DNA from: Falsiroseomonas oleicola
GTDB lineage: Bacteria > Pseudomonadota > Alphaproteobacteria > Acetobacterales > Acetobacteraceae
Length of the DNA: 64,000 bases
NCBI RefSeq assembly: GCF_019029495.1
Contig: NZ_JAERQM010000002.1
Location: 1-64,000, forward strand
Direction of reading: 5' to 3'
Part shown: positions 51,991-61,420 of the stretch, piece after piece
Layout of the letters: every line of letters begins with the position of its first letter
Position numbering within the stretch: the first letter of the stretch is position 1
Program-made: the position numbers and the translations under genes
Notes under the pieces: generated by a model
Databases searched by the model: none
Seen by the model: only the letters and a program-made list of their open reading frames with translations
Told to the model about the DNA's origin: nothing

Positions 51991-52297
51991 TCGTGAGGGT
52001 TTTGGCGCCGGCCTGGTCGAGGCGCTTCAGGAGGTGCGGGACTGGCAACAGGGCCGCGGTGCCCTGCATGTGGTCAATCGCAACCCGATGCCGCCGGAGC
52101 GGATACGCACCATCCGCAAACGCCTGGCAAAGACCGCACGCGCCTTTGAGGAAAAATTCGGCATCCCCGCCGCCACGCTGAACAACTGGGAACAGGGTCG
52201 CCGCGCGCCGGACCCTGCGGCGCGCCTGCTGTTGGAAGTGATGGAGCGTGAGCCGGAGGCGGTGGAACGGGCCGTCGCCGCCACCACCCCGCGCTGA
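51980..52297 (+). CDS. HigA/NadS-type XRE antitoxin
   Basis: A 105-aa protein. Residues about 38-95 contain a helix-turn-helix (IRTIRKRLAKTARAFEEKFGIPAATLNNWEQGRRAPDPAARLLL). The N-terminal 35 residues would bind and neutralise the toxin. It likely represses its operon via the CGCCA(N)TGGCG sites upstream. The stop lies 2 nt from the convergent M29 peptidase stop. Confidence 0.87.
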   Translation: MADDREGFGAGLVEALQEVRDWQQGRGALHVVNRNPMPPERIRTIRKRLAKTARAFEEKFGIPAATLNNWEQGRRAPDPAARLLLEVMEREPEAVERAVAATTPR

Positions 52298-52299
52298 TC

Positions 52300-53535
52300 T
52301 CACACCGCCACGAATTCCCCCGCCCGCATCAGCGGCTCCACCGCCCCGTCCTTCGTCACGCCGTCCACATCCAACTCCCCGCTGCCGATCATCCAGTCGA
52401 TGTGGATCAGCGAGGCATTGGCGCCGCGTGCCGCCAGCCGGTCCATCGGCACGCCCACCGAATCCCGCAGGCAGGTCGTATAGGCCTGGCCGAGGGCGAT
52501 GTGGCTGGCGGCGTTCTCGTCGAACAGCGTGTTGCGGAACAGCAGCCCGCTCGCGCTGATCGGCGAGGAATGCGGCACCAGCGCCACCTCCCCCAGCCGC
52601 GCCGCCCCCTCATCCGTCTCCAGTACCTTTTTCAGCACTTCCTCGCCCCTGGAGGCATGCGCCTCGACGATCCGGCCTTCCGCAAAACGCACCACGATGT
52701 CCTCGATCAGCGTGCCGGCATAGGCGAGCGGCTTGGTGGAGCGGACGGTGCCGTGGACGCGCAGGCGGTGCGGGGTGGTGAATACCTCCTCGGTCGGGAT
52801 GTTGGGGTTGCAGGTGATGCCGTTCTTCGCCGGCTCCGCCCCGCCCGCCCAGAGATGGCCGTCCGCCAGGCCGAGGGTCAGGTCGGTGCCCGGCCCGCGA
52901 TAGCGCAATTCAAGAAAGTCCTTGTCGTTGAGATACTTCGTGCGCGCGTGCAGCCGCGCATTATGCGCCGCCCATTCGGCCACGGGATCGGCCACATCGA
53001 CGCGGCAGGCGGCAAAGATGGCGTCCCACAGCTTCGCCACGGCCTCCTCCTCCGGCAGGCCCGGAAACACCTCCTTCGCCCAGCCGGGGGTGGAGGCGGG
53101 AACGAGGTTCCAGTTGATGGCGAAGCTGGTGATGAGCTCCAGCGCCGGGCGATAGGCGATGGAGCGCGCGCGGTTCGACCGTGCCACCTTCTCCGGGTCC
53201 TGGCCGGCCAGCAGGGTCGGGCTTTCGCCCACCACGGCCAGCCGCGCCGCATTGCCGCGAAACGCCTGGGCCATACCCTCGAACAGCCAGCCGGGGGCGA
53301 CATCGAAGGCGTCCGGCGCGGCGTGGCGGTAGCGGGCGAGCGCCACCTCGTCATCGCCGATCAGCGGCGTCACCAGCGTGGCGCCGGCCTGGTAGGCGTG
53401 GACGGCGATGCGGCGGACCAGCGGCAGTGCCTCCACCGGGCTGGTCATCACCAGCTCCTGCCCCGGCTGGAGGTTCAGCCCGACGCGCACGGCGAGCGCC
53501 GCCAGTCTGTCGAGCCGCGTGGCGAAATCGGTCAT
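52300..53535 (-). CDS. M29-family aminopeptidase
   Basis: A 411-aa peptidase of the thermophilic aminopeptidase T/AmpS family. Metal-site residues lie in LGEVALVPHSSPI, NAASHIALGQAY and SLIHIDWMIGSGELDVDG. No signal peptide is present, so it removes N-terminal residues of cytosolic peptides with a two-metal centre. It is followed by the TlpA-like gene (encoded upstream on the minus strand) with only 12 nt between, so the pair may be cotranscribed. Confidence 0.9.
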   Translation of the reverse strand: MTDFATRLDRLAALAVRVGLNLQPGQELVMTSPVEALPLVRRIAVHAYQAGATLVTPLIGDDEVALARYRHAAPDAFDVAPGWLFEGMAQAFRGNAARLAVVGESPTLLAGQDPEKVARSNRARSIAYRPALELITSFAINWNLVPASTPGWAKEVFPGLPEEEAVAKLWDAIFAACRVDVADPVAEWAAHNARLHARTKYLNDKDFLELRYRGPGTDLTLGLADGHLWAGGAEPAKNGITCNPNIPTEEVFTTPHRLRVHGTVRSTKPLAYAGTLIEDIVVRFAEGRIVEAHASRGEEVLKKVLETDEGAARLGEVALVPHSSPISASGLLFRNTLFDENAASHIALGQAYTTCLRDSVGVPMDRLAARGANASLIHIDWMIGSGELDVDGVTKDGAVEPLMRAGEFVAV

Positions 53536-53547
53536 GTCAGCTTTATC

Positions 53548-54126
53548 CTAGCTACGTGTCGTCGTGGGCGCGGGCGTGCGGGTCAACCGGCGGATAGCGG
53601 CGACCACGGGCGGCTGGTCCCATTCGGCCTCCCCCATCAGCCGTGCCACTTCCAGCCCGCGCCGGTCGATCAGGAGGGTGGTGGGCAGCACCCGCACGCC
53701 CAGCGCCCGGCCGGTCGCGCCGCGTGGGTCGAGCCAGATGGCCATATGGCGCAGATTGGTGCGCCGGTAGAAGGGCTCCACCTGGGCGCGTCCGCCGCGG
53801 TCGTTGGACAGGGCCAGCACCTCCACCCCCTCCGTTGCCAGTTGTGCATGCAGCCGGTCGAGCGCCGGCATCTCCGCCACGCAGGGGGGGCACCAGGTGG
53901 CCCAGAAATTCACCACCAGGGCCTTGCCGCGGAAGGCATCGAAGCCGGTCTGGCGGCCCTCCGCATCGGTGAAGGACAGGCCCTCGGGCAGGGGTTGGGG
54001 CTCGGGATGCTCGGTCAGGCGCTGCAGGCCGTTGGCCGTGGCTTGGCGTCCCCCCGCCGTGGCGAGTAGGGTCGCGCCCGCGGCAAGCTGCAGGAACCCG
54101 CGGCGGCCGCCATATATCCTCTGCAC
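53548..54126 (-). CDS. TlpA/ResA-like thioredoxin-fold protein with Tat signal
   Basis: A 192-aa protein. The N-terminus ([19 protein letters not shown]) is a twin-arginine signal. The thioredoxin domain has [13 protein letters not shown] with the CPPC active site and the cis-Pro in [10 protein letters not shown]. It likely reduces disulfides in the periplasm, for example in cytochrome c maturation. The start is GTG 54126, preceded by a strong GGAGGAGG. The start codon is only 17 bp from that of divergent argH. Confidence 0.88.
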   Translation of the reverse strand: MQRIYGGRRGFLQLAAGATLLATAGGRQATANGLQRLTEHPEPQPLPEGLSFTDAEGRQTGFDAFRGKALVVNFWATWCPPCVAEMPALDRLHAQLATEGVEVLALSNDRGGRAQVEPFYRRTNLRHMAIWLDPRGATGRALGVRVLPTTLLIDRRGLEVARLMGEAEWDQPPVVAAIRRLTRTPAPTTTRS

Positions 54127-54143
54127 TACGAAAGACCTCCTCC

Positions 54144-55538
54144 GTGACCGAACAGCGTGCGAGCCATGACCTCTGGGGCGGGCGTTATGCCGAAGGCCCC
54201 TCCGCCATCATGCGGGAGATCAATGCCAGCATCGGCTTCGACCGCAAGATGTGGCGGCAGGATATCACCGGCAGCCTCGCCCATGCGGCGATGCTGAAGC
54301 ATGTGGGGATCATCAGCGCGGAGGACGAGGCTGCCATCCGCCAGGGCCTCGCGGATATCGCCGAGGAGATCGAATCCGAAAAATTTGTCTTCAGCGATGC
54401 GCTGGAAGACATCCACATGAACATCGAGGCTCGGCTGACGGAGCGGATCGGGGAGGCCGGCAAGCGCCTGCACACCGCGCGCAGCCGCAACGACCAGGTG
54501 GCGCTGGATGTGCGGCTCTGGACGCGGGATGCGATCGATGGGCTGGACCGGCAGATTGCCGATGTGATGCGGGCGCTGGTGGCGCGCGCGGCGGAACATG
54601 CCGGCACGGTCATGCCCGGCTTCACCCACCTGCAGCCCGCCCAGCCCACCACCTTCGGCCACCATTTGCTGGCCTATGTCGAGATGCTGTCCCGCGACCG
54701 CGGCCGGCTGGCCGATTGCCGCAAGCGGCTGAACGAAAGCCCCCTGGGCTCCGCCGCGCTCTGCGGCACCGGCTTCCCGATCGACCGGCACATGACGGCC
54801 GCCGCGCTGGGCTTCGATCAGCCGATGCGCAACAGCCTGGATGCCGTGGCCTCCCGCGACTTCGCCGCCGAGTTCCTGTTCGCCTGCGCCATGTGCGTGA
54901 CGCACCTGTCCCGCCTGGCGGAGGAGGTGGTGATCTGGACCAACCCGTACTTCGGCTTCGTGAAGCTGTCCGACGCCTTCACCACCGGCAGCTCCATCAT
55001 GCCCCAAAAACGCAACCCGGATGCGGCGGAGCTGGTGCGCGGCAAGACCGGCCGTGTGTTCGGCGCGCTGGTGGGCATGCTGACCGTGCTGAAGGGCCTG
55101 GCGCTGACCTATGGCAAGGACATGCAGGAGGACAAGGAAGGCATTTTTGATGCCGCCGAGACTCTCGCGCTGTGCCTCGCGGCCACCGGCGGCATGGTGC
55201 GCGACATGCAGCCGCAGCCGGAGCGGCTGAAGGTCGCCGCCGGCGCTGGCTTCTCCACCGCGACGGACCTGGCGGACTGGCTGGTGCGGGAGCTGAAATT
55301 CCCCTTCCGCGACGCGCACCACGTCACCGGCAAGCTGGTGGCGATGGCGGAGGCGGCGGGCGTGGACCTGGCCGGGCTGAGCCTCGCCCAGATGCAGCAG
55401 GTGGAACCGCGGATCAGCCAGGGCGTCTTCAATGTGCTGACGGTGGACGCCTCCGTCCGGTCGCGCACCTCCTTCGGCGGCACGGCGCCCGAAAACGTCG
55501 CGCGGATGGCGGCCGAATGGCAGGAGAAGCTCGCATGA
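54144..55538 (+). CDS. argH: Argininosuccinate lyase
   Basis: A 464-aa lyase of the fumarase superfamily that makes arginine and fumarate. Signatures: [35 protein letters not shown] and [12 protein letters not shown] with the catalytic Ser. The start is GTG 54144; no Shine-Dalgarno is visible because the region holds that of the divergent TlpA gene. The stop overlaps the lptM start by 4 nt. The argH-lptM-lysA order is typical of alphaproteobacteria. Confidence 0.96.
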   Translation: MTEQRASHDLWGGRYAEGPSAIMREINASIGFDRKMWRQDITGSLAHAAMLKHVGIISAEDEAAIRQGLADIAEEIESEKFVFSDALEDIHMNIEARLTERIGEAGKRLHTARSRNDQVALDVRLWTRDAIDGLDRQIADVMRALVARAAEHAGTVMPGFTHLQPAQPTTFGHHLLAYVEMLSRDRGRLADCRKRLNESPLGSAALCGTGFPIDRHMTAAALGFDQPMRNSLDAVASRDFAAEFLFACAMCVTHLSRLAEEVVIWTNPYFGFVKLSDAFTTGSSIMPQKRNPDAAELVRGKTGRVFGALVGMLTVLKGLALTYGKDMQEDKEGIFDAAETLALCLAATGGMVRDMQPQPERLKVAAGAGFSTATDLADWLVRELKFPFRDAHHVTGKLVAMAEAAGVDLAGLSLAQMQQVEPRISQGVFNVLTVDASVRSRTSFGGTAPENVARMAAEWQEKLA

Positions 55539-55660
55539 AGCTGTTCATCGCCCTGCTGCTGGTGGCCGGCACGCTGGCCGCCTGTGGTCGCTCGGGCGGC
55601 ATCCGCGCCCCCGGCCCGGCGGAGAACATCACCTATCCGCGGAGCTACCCTAGCCGCTGA
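55535..55660 (+). CDS. lptM: LptM-like small lipoprotein
   Basis: A 41-aa lipoprotein ([17 protein letters not shown], lipobox Cys 17) followed by [11 protein letters not shown]. The short CG..G...P pattern after the lipid Cys matches LptM (YifL), a chaperone that helps assemble the LptDE lipopolysaccharide translocon. It is coupled to argH by ATGA, as in related genomes. Its last 11 nt overlap the convergent HxlR gene, which suggests that gene was inserted close to the lptM end. Confidence 0.75.
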   Translation: MKLFIALLLVAGTLAACGRSGGIRAPGPAENITYPRSYPSR

Positions 55661-56051
55661 GGGCCTGATCGTAGCGGGTCTGGGCGGCCTGGACCTCCGC
55701 GATGTGGCGTTCGGCCCAATCGCGCAGCAGGTCCAGCCGCTCCGCCAGCGTCGCGCCGAGCGGGGTGATGGCGTATTCCACCGTGACCGGCACGGTGGGG
55801 AAGGCGGTACGGCGCACCAGCCCGTCCCGCTCCAGCCCCTTCAGGGTCTGGGACAGCATCTTCTGCGACAGGCCCTGCACCCGCCGACGCAGCGCGTTGA
55901 AGCGCATCGGCGCTTCCGCCAGCAGCCCCAGCAGCAGCACGGCCCATTTGTCGGCGATCCGATCCAGCACCACGCGGGTCGGGCAATTCACCGCATAGGT
56001 ATCGGGCGTCATCGTCATCATGTCCGTCAGGGGCATCTCGATCGTGGGCAT
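55650..56051 (-). CDS. HxlR-family transcriptional regulator
   Basis: A 133-aa winged-helix protein with VLDRIADKWAVLLLGLLAEAPMRFNALRRRVQGLSQKMLSQTLKGLERDGLVRR, the HxlR core. A single Cys near residue 23 (NCPTR) is the redox or electrophile-sensing residue found in many members. It is divergent from the NmrA-like gene and probably controls it through the inverted repeats between them. It sits between argH-lptM and lysA, which are adjacent in related genomes. Confidence 0.9.
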   Translation of the reverse strand: MPTIEMPLTDMMTMTPDTYAVNCPTRVVLDRIADKWAVLLLGLLAEAPMRFNALRRRVQGLSQKMLSQTLKGLERDGLVRRTAFPTVPVTVEYAITPLGATLAERLDLLRDWAERHIAEVQAAQTRYDQALSG

Positions 56052-56078
56052 GGCCGGTTTCCCCGAGGCAACCAGGTG

Positions 56079-56102
56079 AGTGAAAAGTGCCTTCTTTTCA
56101 CT
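56079..56102. promoter_or_regulatory. HxlR operator candidate
   Basis: Inverted repeat AGTGAAAA, 8-nt spacer, TTTTCACT, in an AT-rich stretch 27 nt upstream of the HxlR start. HxlR regulators usually bind such dyads and repress themselves and the divergent gene. Confidence 0.6.
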
Positions 56103-56120
56103 TGGTAGGAGAATTGGCAT

Positions 56121-56153
56121 CTGGTCTCCAACAGAAACCACTCTGGAGACCAG
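56121..56153 (+). promoter_or_regulatory. Perfect 10-bp dyad over the NmrA-like gene ribosome site
   Basis: CTGGTCTCCA and TGGAGACCAG, 13-nt spacer, ending 3 nt before the ATG at 56157. In RNA the arms would pair and bury the GGAG (56145-56148) ribosome-binding site. It may be a second protein operator or a translational switch. Confidence 0.5.
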
Positions 56154-56156
56154 ACC

Positions 56157-56765
56157 ATGAAGATCGCCCTCATCGGTGCCACCGGCCAGGCCGGCTCCGA
56201 AATCCTCAAGGAACTCGTGGCGCGCGGCCATGCCGTCACCGCCATCGTCCGCAACCCGGACCGCGTGCCGGCGCTGCCGCATGTCACCGCCCGCCAGGGC
56301 GATGCCGGCGACGTGGCGGGCCTGGCCGCCCTGCTGGCCGGGCATGATGCGGTTATCAGCGCCGTGCTGTTCACCACCAGCGACCCATCGAAGCTGATCG
56401 AGGCCGTGCGCCGCTCCGGCGTGCCACGCTACCTGGTGGTGGGGGGTGCCGGCAGCCTGGAAGTGGCGCCGGGCCTGCGGCTGCTCGATGCCCCCGGCTT
56501 CCCGGAGGAATATCGCCCGGAGGCCACTGGCGGCGCCGCCTTCCTCGACCTGCTGCGCGGCGAGACGGTGCTGGATTGGAGCTTCCTCTCCCCCTCCCTG
56601 ATGTTCATCCCCGGCCCGCGCACCGGCAGCTTCCGCCTCGGCGGCGACCAGTTGCTGAGCACGCCGGAAGGCAGCAGCATCAGCTTCGCGGACTACGCCA
56701 TTGCGATGGTGGATGAGGTGGAGCGCCCGGCCCATTCGCGCCAGCGCTTTACCGTCGGCTACTGA
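56157..56765 (+). CDS. NmrA-like NAD(P)-binding oxidoreductase
   Basis: A 202-aa atypical SDR with the cofactor motif GATGQAG near residue 8 and HDAVISAVLFTTSDPSKLIEAVRRSGVPRYLVVGGAGSLEV. Such YwnB/NmrA-like proteins often reduce quinones or flavins and are frequently paired with HxlR regulators. It is probably induced by electrophiles or oxidants through the adjacent HxlR. The downstream lysA begins 49 nt later, so some read-through is possible. Confidence 0.88.
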   Translation: MKIALIGATGQAGSEILKELVARGHAVTAIVRNPDRVPALPHVTARQGDAGDVAGLAALLAGHDAVISAVLFTTSDPSKLIEAVRRSGVPRYLVVGGAGSLEVAPGLRLLDAPGFPEEYRPEATGGAAFLDLLRGETVLDWSFLSPSLMFIPGPRTGSFRLGGDQLLSTPEGSSISFADYAIAMVDEVERPAHSRQRFTVGY

Positions 56766-56814
56766 GCGCCAGCAAAAGCTTGGCGAGTGCGGCCCGGACC
56801 CCCAGAATAGGGGC

Positions 56815-58158
56815 ATGGCCGCACCCGCTCCCCTGCTTCACCCGGACCCCGACCCCAGCTTCGCCGAGCTGCTCGCCCTCCGCCCGCATCTGCGCATGGA
56901 CCCGCTGGCGGGCCTGATGATGGAGGAGGTGCCGCTGGCGCGCATCGCTGCGGCCCATGGCACCCCGGTCTGGGCCTATTCCGCCGGGGCGCTGCGCCGG
57001 CGCCTGGCCGCGCTGCAGGGTGCCTTGAAGGAGGCGCGGCTGGGCGCGCAGGTGCATTTCGCGGTCAAGGCCAATCCCAACCTCGCCGTGCTGCGGCTGC
57101 TCGGCCAACAGGGCGCCGGCGCCGATGTGGTGAGTGAGGGCGAGTTGCGCGCCGCCCGCGCCGCCGGCATCCCGGCCGCCCACATCGTCTTCTCCGGCGT
57201 CGGCAAGACCCTGGCCGAAATCCGCCTGGCCCTGGCCGAGGACATCCAGCAGATCAATGCCGAAAGCGCGGAGGAGGTGGAGATGATCTCCGCCGTGGCG
57301 ACCGCCATGGGCCGTGTCGCCCGCGTCGCCCTGCGGGTGAATCCGGATGTGGACGCCAAGACCCACGCCAAGATCACCACCGGCAAGTCGGAGAACAAGT
57401 TCGGCATCGCGATCGGGGAGGCCCCGGCGCTCTATGCCCGCATGTCCAGCCTGCCTGGCATCCAGCCGATCGGCGTCGCCGTGCATATCGGCAGCCAGAT
57501 CACCGCCGGGGTCGGCGCCTATCGCACCGCCTATGGCCATCTGGCCGACCTGGTCCGCACCCTGCGCGCCCAGGGGCTGAGCGTGGAGCGCGTCGATTGC
57601 GGCGGCGGCCTCGGCATCCCCTATCGCGACGAGCCGGCGCCGAGCCCGGCCGCCCTGGCCGGCGCCATTTCCGCCACCTTGGGCAATCTCGGCGTGGAGC
57701 TGATGGTGGAGCCGGGGCGCTGGATCGCCGGGCCGGCCGGCGTGCTGGTCACCTCCGTCGTGCTGCAGAAGCTGGGCGAGGCGCGGCGATTCGTCGTGCT
57801 GGACGCGGCGATGAACGATCTGGTCAGGCCCGCCATGTATGAAGCCTGGCATGGCATTGTTCCGGTCGCGCCGGCGGATTTCGCCGCCCCCCTGGCGCCG
57901 GCCGATATCGTCGGGCCGATCTGCGAAAGCGGGGACACATTTGCCCGAGGTCGTGGCATTCCCAGCCTCGCCCCGGCTAGTCTGGTCGCCATCCTGGATG
58001 CGGGGGCTTACGGCGCGGCGATGAGCAGCACCTACAACAGCCGACCTCTGGCCGCCGAAGTGCTGGTCGATGGGGACCGATTCGCCCTGGTGCGGGAACG
58101 CCAGACGCAGGAAGCGCTGCTCGCCGGGCAGCATGTGCCGGAGTGGCTCGACGCATGA
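56815..58158 (+). CDS. lysA: Diaminopimelate decarboxylase
   Basis: A 447-aa PLP enzyme, the last step of lysine synthesis. The PLP Lys is in VHFAVKANPNLAVL near residue 85. Other sites are VAVHIGSQI, DCGGGLGIPY, the dimer-site CESGDTFARGR, and the C-terminal Tyr region SSTYNSRP. The stop overlaps the DUF4175 start (ATGA). In related genomes it follows lptM directly; here the HxlR/NmrA pair lies between. Confidence 0.96.
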   Translation: MAAPAPLLHPDPDPSFAELLALRPHLRMDPLAGLMMEEVPLARIAAAHGTPVWAYSAGALRRRLAALQGALKEARLGAQVHFAVKANPNLAVLRLLGQQGAGADVVSEGELRAARAAGIPAAHIVFSGVGKTLAEIRLALAEDIQQINAESAEEVEMISAVATAMGRVARVALRVNPDVDAKTHAKITTGKSENKFGIAIGEAPALYARMSSLPGIQPIGVAVHIGSQITAGVGAYRTAYGHLADLVRTLRAQGLSVERVDCGGGLGIPYRDEPAPSPAALAGAISATLGNLGVELMVEPGRWIAGPAGVLVTSVVLQKLGEARRFVVLDAAMNDLVRPAMYEAWHGIVPVAPADFAAPLAPADIVGPICESGDTFARGRGIPSLAPASLVAILDAGAYGAAMSSTYNSRPLAAEVLVDGDRFALVRERQTQEALLAGQHVPEWLDA

Positions 58159-60803
58159 CGGATCCGGCGGCTGCCTCCCCGCTTCGCGGCCTGAGGCGCC
58201 GCCGCCGCCTGGCGAGGCTGGCGCTGGGCTGGGAACGGCTCTGGCCCGCCCTGTGGCCGCCGCTCGGAGTCTTCGGGCTGTTCCTGCTGGTGGCGCTGCT
58301 GGGCCTGCCGCTGATGCTGCCGGGCTGGGGGCAGGCCTTGCTCTCCCTGGCCTTCCTGGCCGGTGTGATCCTCGCCGCGCGCCAGGGCTTTCGTGGGCTG
58401 GCGGTGCCGCGGGTGGAGGAGGCCGACCGCCGGCTGGAATCCGCCTCCGGCCTCGCCCACCGCCCGCTCGCCGCCTTGGCCGACCGGCCGGCGGGGGATG
58501 ACCCGGTGGCGCTGGCGGTCTGGGCGGCGCATCGCCGCCGGGCAAGCGCCTCCATCCGCGCCTTGCGCGTCGGCCTGCCGCATCCGGGGCTGGCGCGGCG
58601 CGACCCGATCGCGCTGCGCGCCGGACTGGGCCTGGCGCTGGGCGCCGCGCTGGTGGTCGCGGGGCCGGAGGCGCCGGAACGGCTGCGCCGCGCCTTCCTG
58701 CCGCATCTCGGCCTGGCCACCCCGGTGCCGGCGCTGCGGCTGGAGGCCTGGGTGACGCCACCGGCCTATACCGGCGCCGCGCCGATCTTCCTCGATGCCG
58801 CCGGCGGCAGCCTGACCGTGCCGCAGGGCAGCCAGTTGCAGGTGGCGCTGTCGGGCGGCAGCGGCGGCACGCCGGAACTCCAGATCGGCAGCGCGGCGAC
58901 GCCCTTCCGCGCGCTCGATGCCCGGTCCTGGGCGGCGGAGGCCCAGCTTGACCATGGCACCCGCCTCGCCATCCGCCGGGGCGGCTTCGAGGTGGCGGGC
59001 TGGACCCTGACGGTGCAGGCCGACCAGCCCCCCATCGCCCGCTTCACCGAGGCGCCCGCCCGCGCCGCGCGCGGCCTGGCGCTGCGCCTGCCCTGGCAGG
59101 CGGAGGATGACTGGGGCCTCGCCAGCCTCGTCACGGAAATCCGGCTGGCGGCGCGGCCGCAGGCGCCGGCCCATCTGCTCGACATCAATCTGCCCAGCGT
59201 GCAGCCGCGCGAGGCGAATGGCGTCTCCGGCCCCGATCTCTCGGCCCATCCCTGGGCGGGGCTGGAGGTGCAGGTGCAGCTTCTGGCGCGGGACGGGGCG
59301 GGGCAGGAGGGTCGCTCCGACGCCGCCACCGTCACCCTGCCGGAACGCGCCTTCAGCCATCCGGTGGCCCAGGCGCTGATCGCCATCCGCAAGGCCCTGT
59401 CGCTCGACCCCACCGCGCGCATGGCGGCGATGGTGGAGCTGGACGGGCTGGCCGAGGCGCCGGAGGCCTTCGAGCACGACACCACCACCTTCCTCGCCTT
59501 GCGCAGTGCGCGCCACCGGCTGGAGCTGGACCTGCGGCCGGAGGCGGTGGGCGAGTCGCAGGAGACGATGTGGGAAACCGCCTTGGCGCTGGAGGAAGGC
59601 CGCGCCGATCGCACCGCCCGCGCCCTGGAACAGGCCCGCGCCGCCTTGCGGGAGGCGCTGGAGGAACAGCTTCGCCAGCAGGAGCAGAATGCGGAGCAGT
59701 CGCCGGAGCAGAACCAGGAACAGCGCGCCGAGGCCGATCGCCGCATCCAGGAGCTGCGCGACGCCATCCGCCGGCACCTGGAGGCGCTGGCCGAGCGCCT
59801 GCAGCAGGAAAATGCGGAATCGATGACCACCGATCCGCAGAACCGCCTGATGAACCGCCGCGACCTGGACCGCCGGACGGAGCGGATGCGGGAGGCGAAC
59901 CGGGAGAACCGCCCTCAGGACGCCGAGCGCGAATTGGCGGAGCTGGAGGAGATGCTGCGCGCGCTGGAGGAAGGCCGCTCCGCCCAGGCCGAGGCGCGGG
60001 AGCGCCAGCGCCAGCAGCGCGAACGCGGCCAGCAGCAGATGGGCGTGGTGCAGGACATGGTGCGCCGCGAGACCCAGATGCTCGACAGCGGCCATCGCCG
60101 GGCGGAGGCCGAGAGCCAGCGGCAGGAGGCGGAGCGCCGCGCCCAGCAATTGCTGAACCGCGCGCCCTGGGCGCGCCCGCAGCAGCAGGTGCCGCAGCAG
60201 ACGGACCCGCAGCAGCAGCAGCGCCGCGAGGCCGACGCCGCGGCGCGGGAGGAAGCAGCCCGTGAAGCCCGCACCCAGCGCGCCCTGCGCCGGGCGCTCG
60301 GCGAGGTGATGCAGCAATTCGGCGACCTGACCGGCGAGATCCCCGCCCCCCTCGGCCGCGCCGACCAGGCGATGCGGCAGGCGCAGGAGGCGCTGGCCGA
60401 GGGCCGCGATGCCCGCGAGGCGCAGCAGACCGCGATCCGCGAATTGCAGGAGGGCAGCCGCCAGATGGCGCAGCAGATGCAGCGCCAGTTCGGCCAGGGC
60501 GAGCCCGGCGAGGGCGAGGAGGACGGCGAGGGCGAGGGGCAGGGCCAGATGATGGGCGAGGGCCAGGGCCAGGGGGAGGGCAGCGACCAGGCCCAGAACC
60601 AGGGTCCCGGCCGCGACCCGCTCGGCCGCCGCACCCGCGAAGCCCCCGGCGCCCAGGACAATGGCAGCGACACCCGCGTGCCGGATGAGGCCGAACTGCT
60701 GCGCACCCGCCGGATCCAGGAGGAACTGCGCAAGCGCGGCGCCGAACGCACCCGGCCGCAGGAGGAGCTGGACTATATCGACCGGCTGCTGCGGCGCTTC
60801 TGA
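58155..60803 (+). CDS. DUF4175 / TIGR02302 envelope protein
   Basis: An 882-aa protein with N-terminal membrane segments (residues about 35-80 and another near 165), a middle beta-rich region, and a long Gln/Glu/Arg-rich coiled-coil C-terminus from about residue 480. The TIGR02302 family is restricted to alphaproteobacteria and conserved beside lysA, function unknown. Low-complexity EGEGEE and GQGQ stretches occur near the end. The start at ATG 58155 overlaps lysA. A cytoplasmic or periplasmic scaffold role is possible but not shown. Confidence 0.85.
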   Translation: MTDPAAASPLRGLRRRRRLARLALGWERLWPALWPPLGVFGLFLLVALLGLPLMLPGWGQALLSLAFLAGVILAARQGFRGLAVPRVEEADRRLESASGLAHRPLAALADRPAGDDPVALAVWAAHRRRASASIRALRVGLPHPGLARRDPIALRAGLGLALGAALVVAGPEAPERLRRAFLPHLGLATPVPALRLEAWVTPPAYTGAAPIFLDAAGGSLTVPQGSQLQVALSGGSGGTPELQIGSAATPFRALDARSWAAEAQLDHGTRLAIRRGGFEVAGWTLTVQADQPPIARFTEAPARAARGLALRLPWQAEDDWGLASLVTEIRLAARPQAPAHLLDINLPSVQPREANGVSGPDLSAHPWAGLEVQVQLLARDGAGQEGRSDAATVTLPERAFSHPVAQALIAIRKALSLDPTARMAAMVELDGLAEAPEAFEHDTTTFLALRSARHRLELDLRPEAVGESQETMWETALALEEGRADRTARALEQARAALREALEEQLRQQEQNAEQSPEQNQEQRAEADRRIQELRDAIRRHLEALAERLQQENAESMTTDPQNRLMNRRDLDRRTERMREANRENRPQDAERELAELEEMLRALEEGRSAQAEARERQRQQRERGQQQMGVVQDMVRRETQMLDSGHRRAEAESQRQEAERRAQQLLNRAPWARPQQQVPQQTDPQQQQRREADAAAREEAAREARTQRALRRALGEVMQQFGDLTGEIPAPLGRADQAMRQAQEALAEGRDAREAQQTAIRELQEGSRQMAQQMQRQFGQGEPGEGEEDGEGEGQGQMMGEGQGQGEGSDQAQNQGPGRDPLGRRTREAPGAQDNGSDTRVPDEAELLRTRRIQEELRKRGAERTRPQEELDYIDRLLRRF

Positions 60804-60808
60804 CGGCT

Positions 60809-61282
60809 GTGGTCATCACGGAGACCCCGGTCCCGGGCGGCCTCGCCCGGATCATCGCCCTGCACGCCGACTGGTACGGCCGCCACTGGGGCTTTGGGCT
60901 GCCCTTCGAGGCCAAGGTGGCGGCGGAGCTGGGGGCCTTCGCCACGGCGCTGCCGCATCCCGATGCGCGGCTGTTCCTGGCGCTGTCCGAGGCCGGCGAG
61001 GTGATTGGCGGCATCGCGCTGGATGGTCGTGACCGCCCGGCGGCCCGCATTCGCTGGTTCATCGTGGCGGAAGGCGCCCGGGGCGGCGTGGGACGCCGGC
61101 TGCTGGGCTCCGCGCTGGATTTCGCCGGGGCGCGCGGCTTCGAAAGGCTCTGGCTGACCAGCTTCGCCGGGCTGGATGCGGCGCGGCGGCTGTATGAGGG
61201 GCACGGCTTCCGACTGGTCGAGGAGGTCGTGGCGGAAAGCTGGGGCGTGGCGGTGCGGGAACAGCTTTTCGAACGCCCCTGA
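60809..61282 (+). CDS. GNAT-family N-acetyltransferase
   Basis: A 157-aa single-domain acetyltransferase. The acetyl-CoA loop appears as VAEGARGGVGRRLLGSAL and the C-terminal FAGLDAARRLYEGHGFRLVEE is typical of small GNATs. The substrate is unknown. It starts with GTG 60809, 5 nt after the DUF4175 stop, and is probably the last gene of that operon. Confidence 0.83.
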   Translation: MVITETPVPGGLARIIALHADWYGRHWGFGLPFEAKVAAELGAFATALPHPDARLFLALSEAGEVIGGIALDGRDRPAARIRWFIVAEGARGGVGRRLLGSALDFAGARGFERLWLTSFAGLDAARRLYEGHGFRLVEEVVAESWGVAVREQLFERP

Positions 61283-61420
61283 ACGCCCTCGCGCTGGCGG
61301 CCCGCGCCAAAAATGCGACGAAACAATGTGGAAAAATTGCAAGGCCGGAAGGGATGGCCGACGCCCCTGCACATGCGACAAGCTTCGCCGCCGGGCAGGA
61401 ACCGGGGGAAGGAAACGCAT

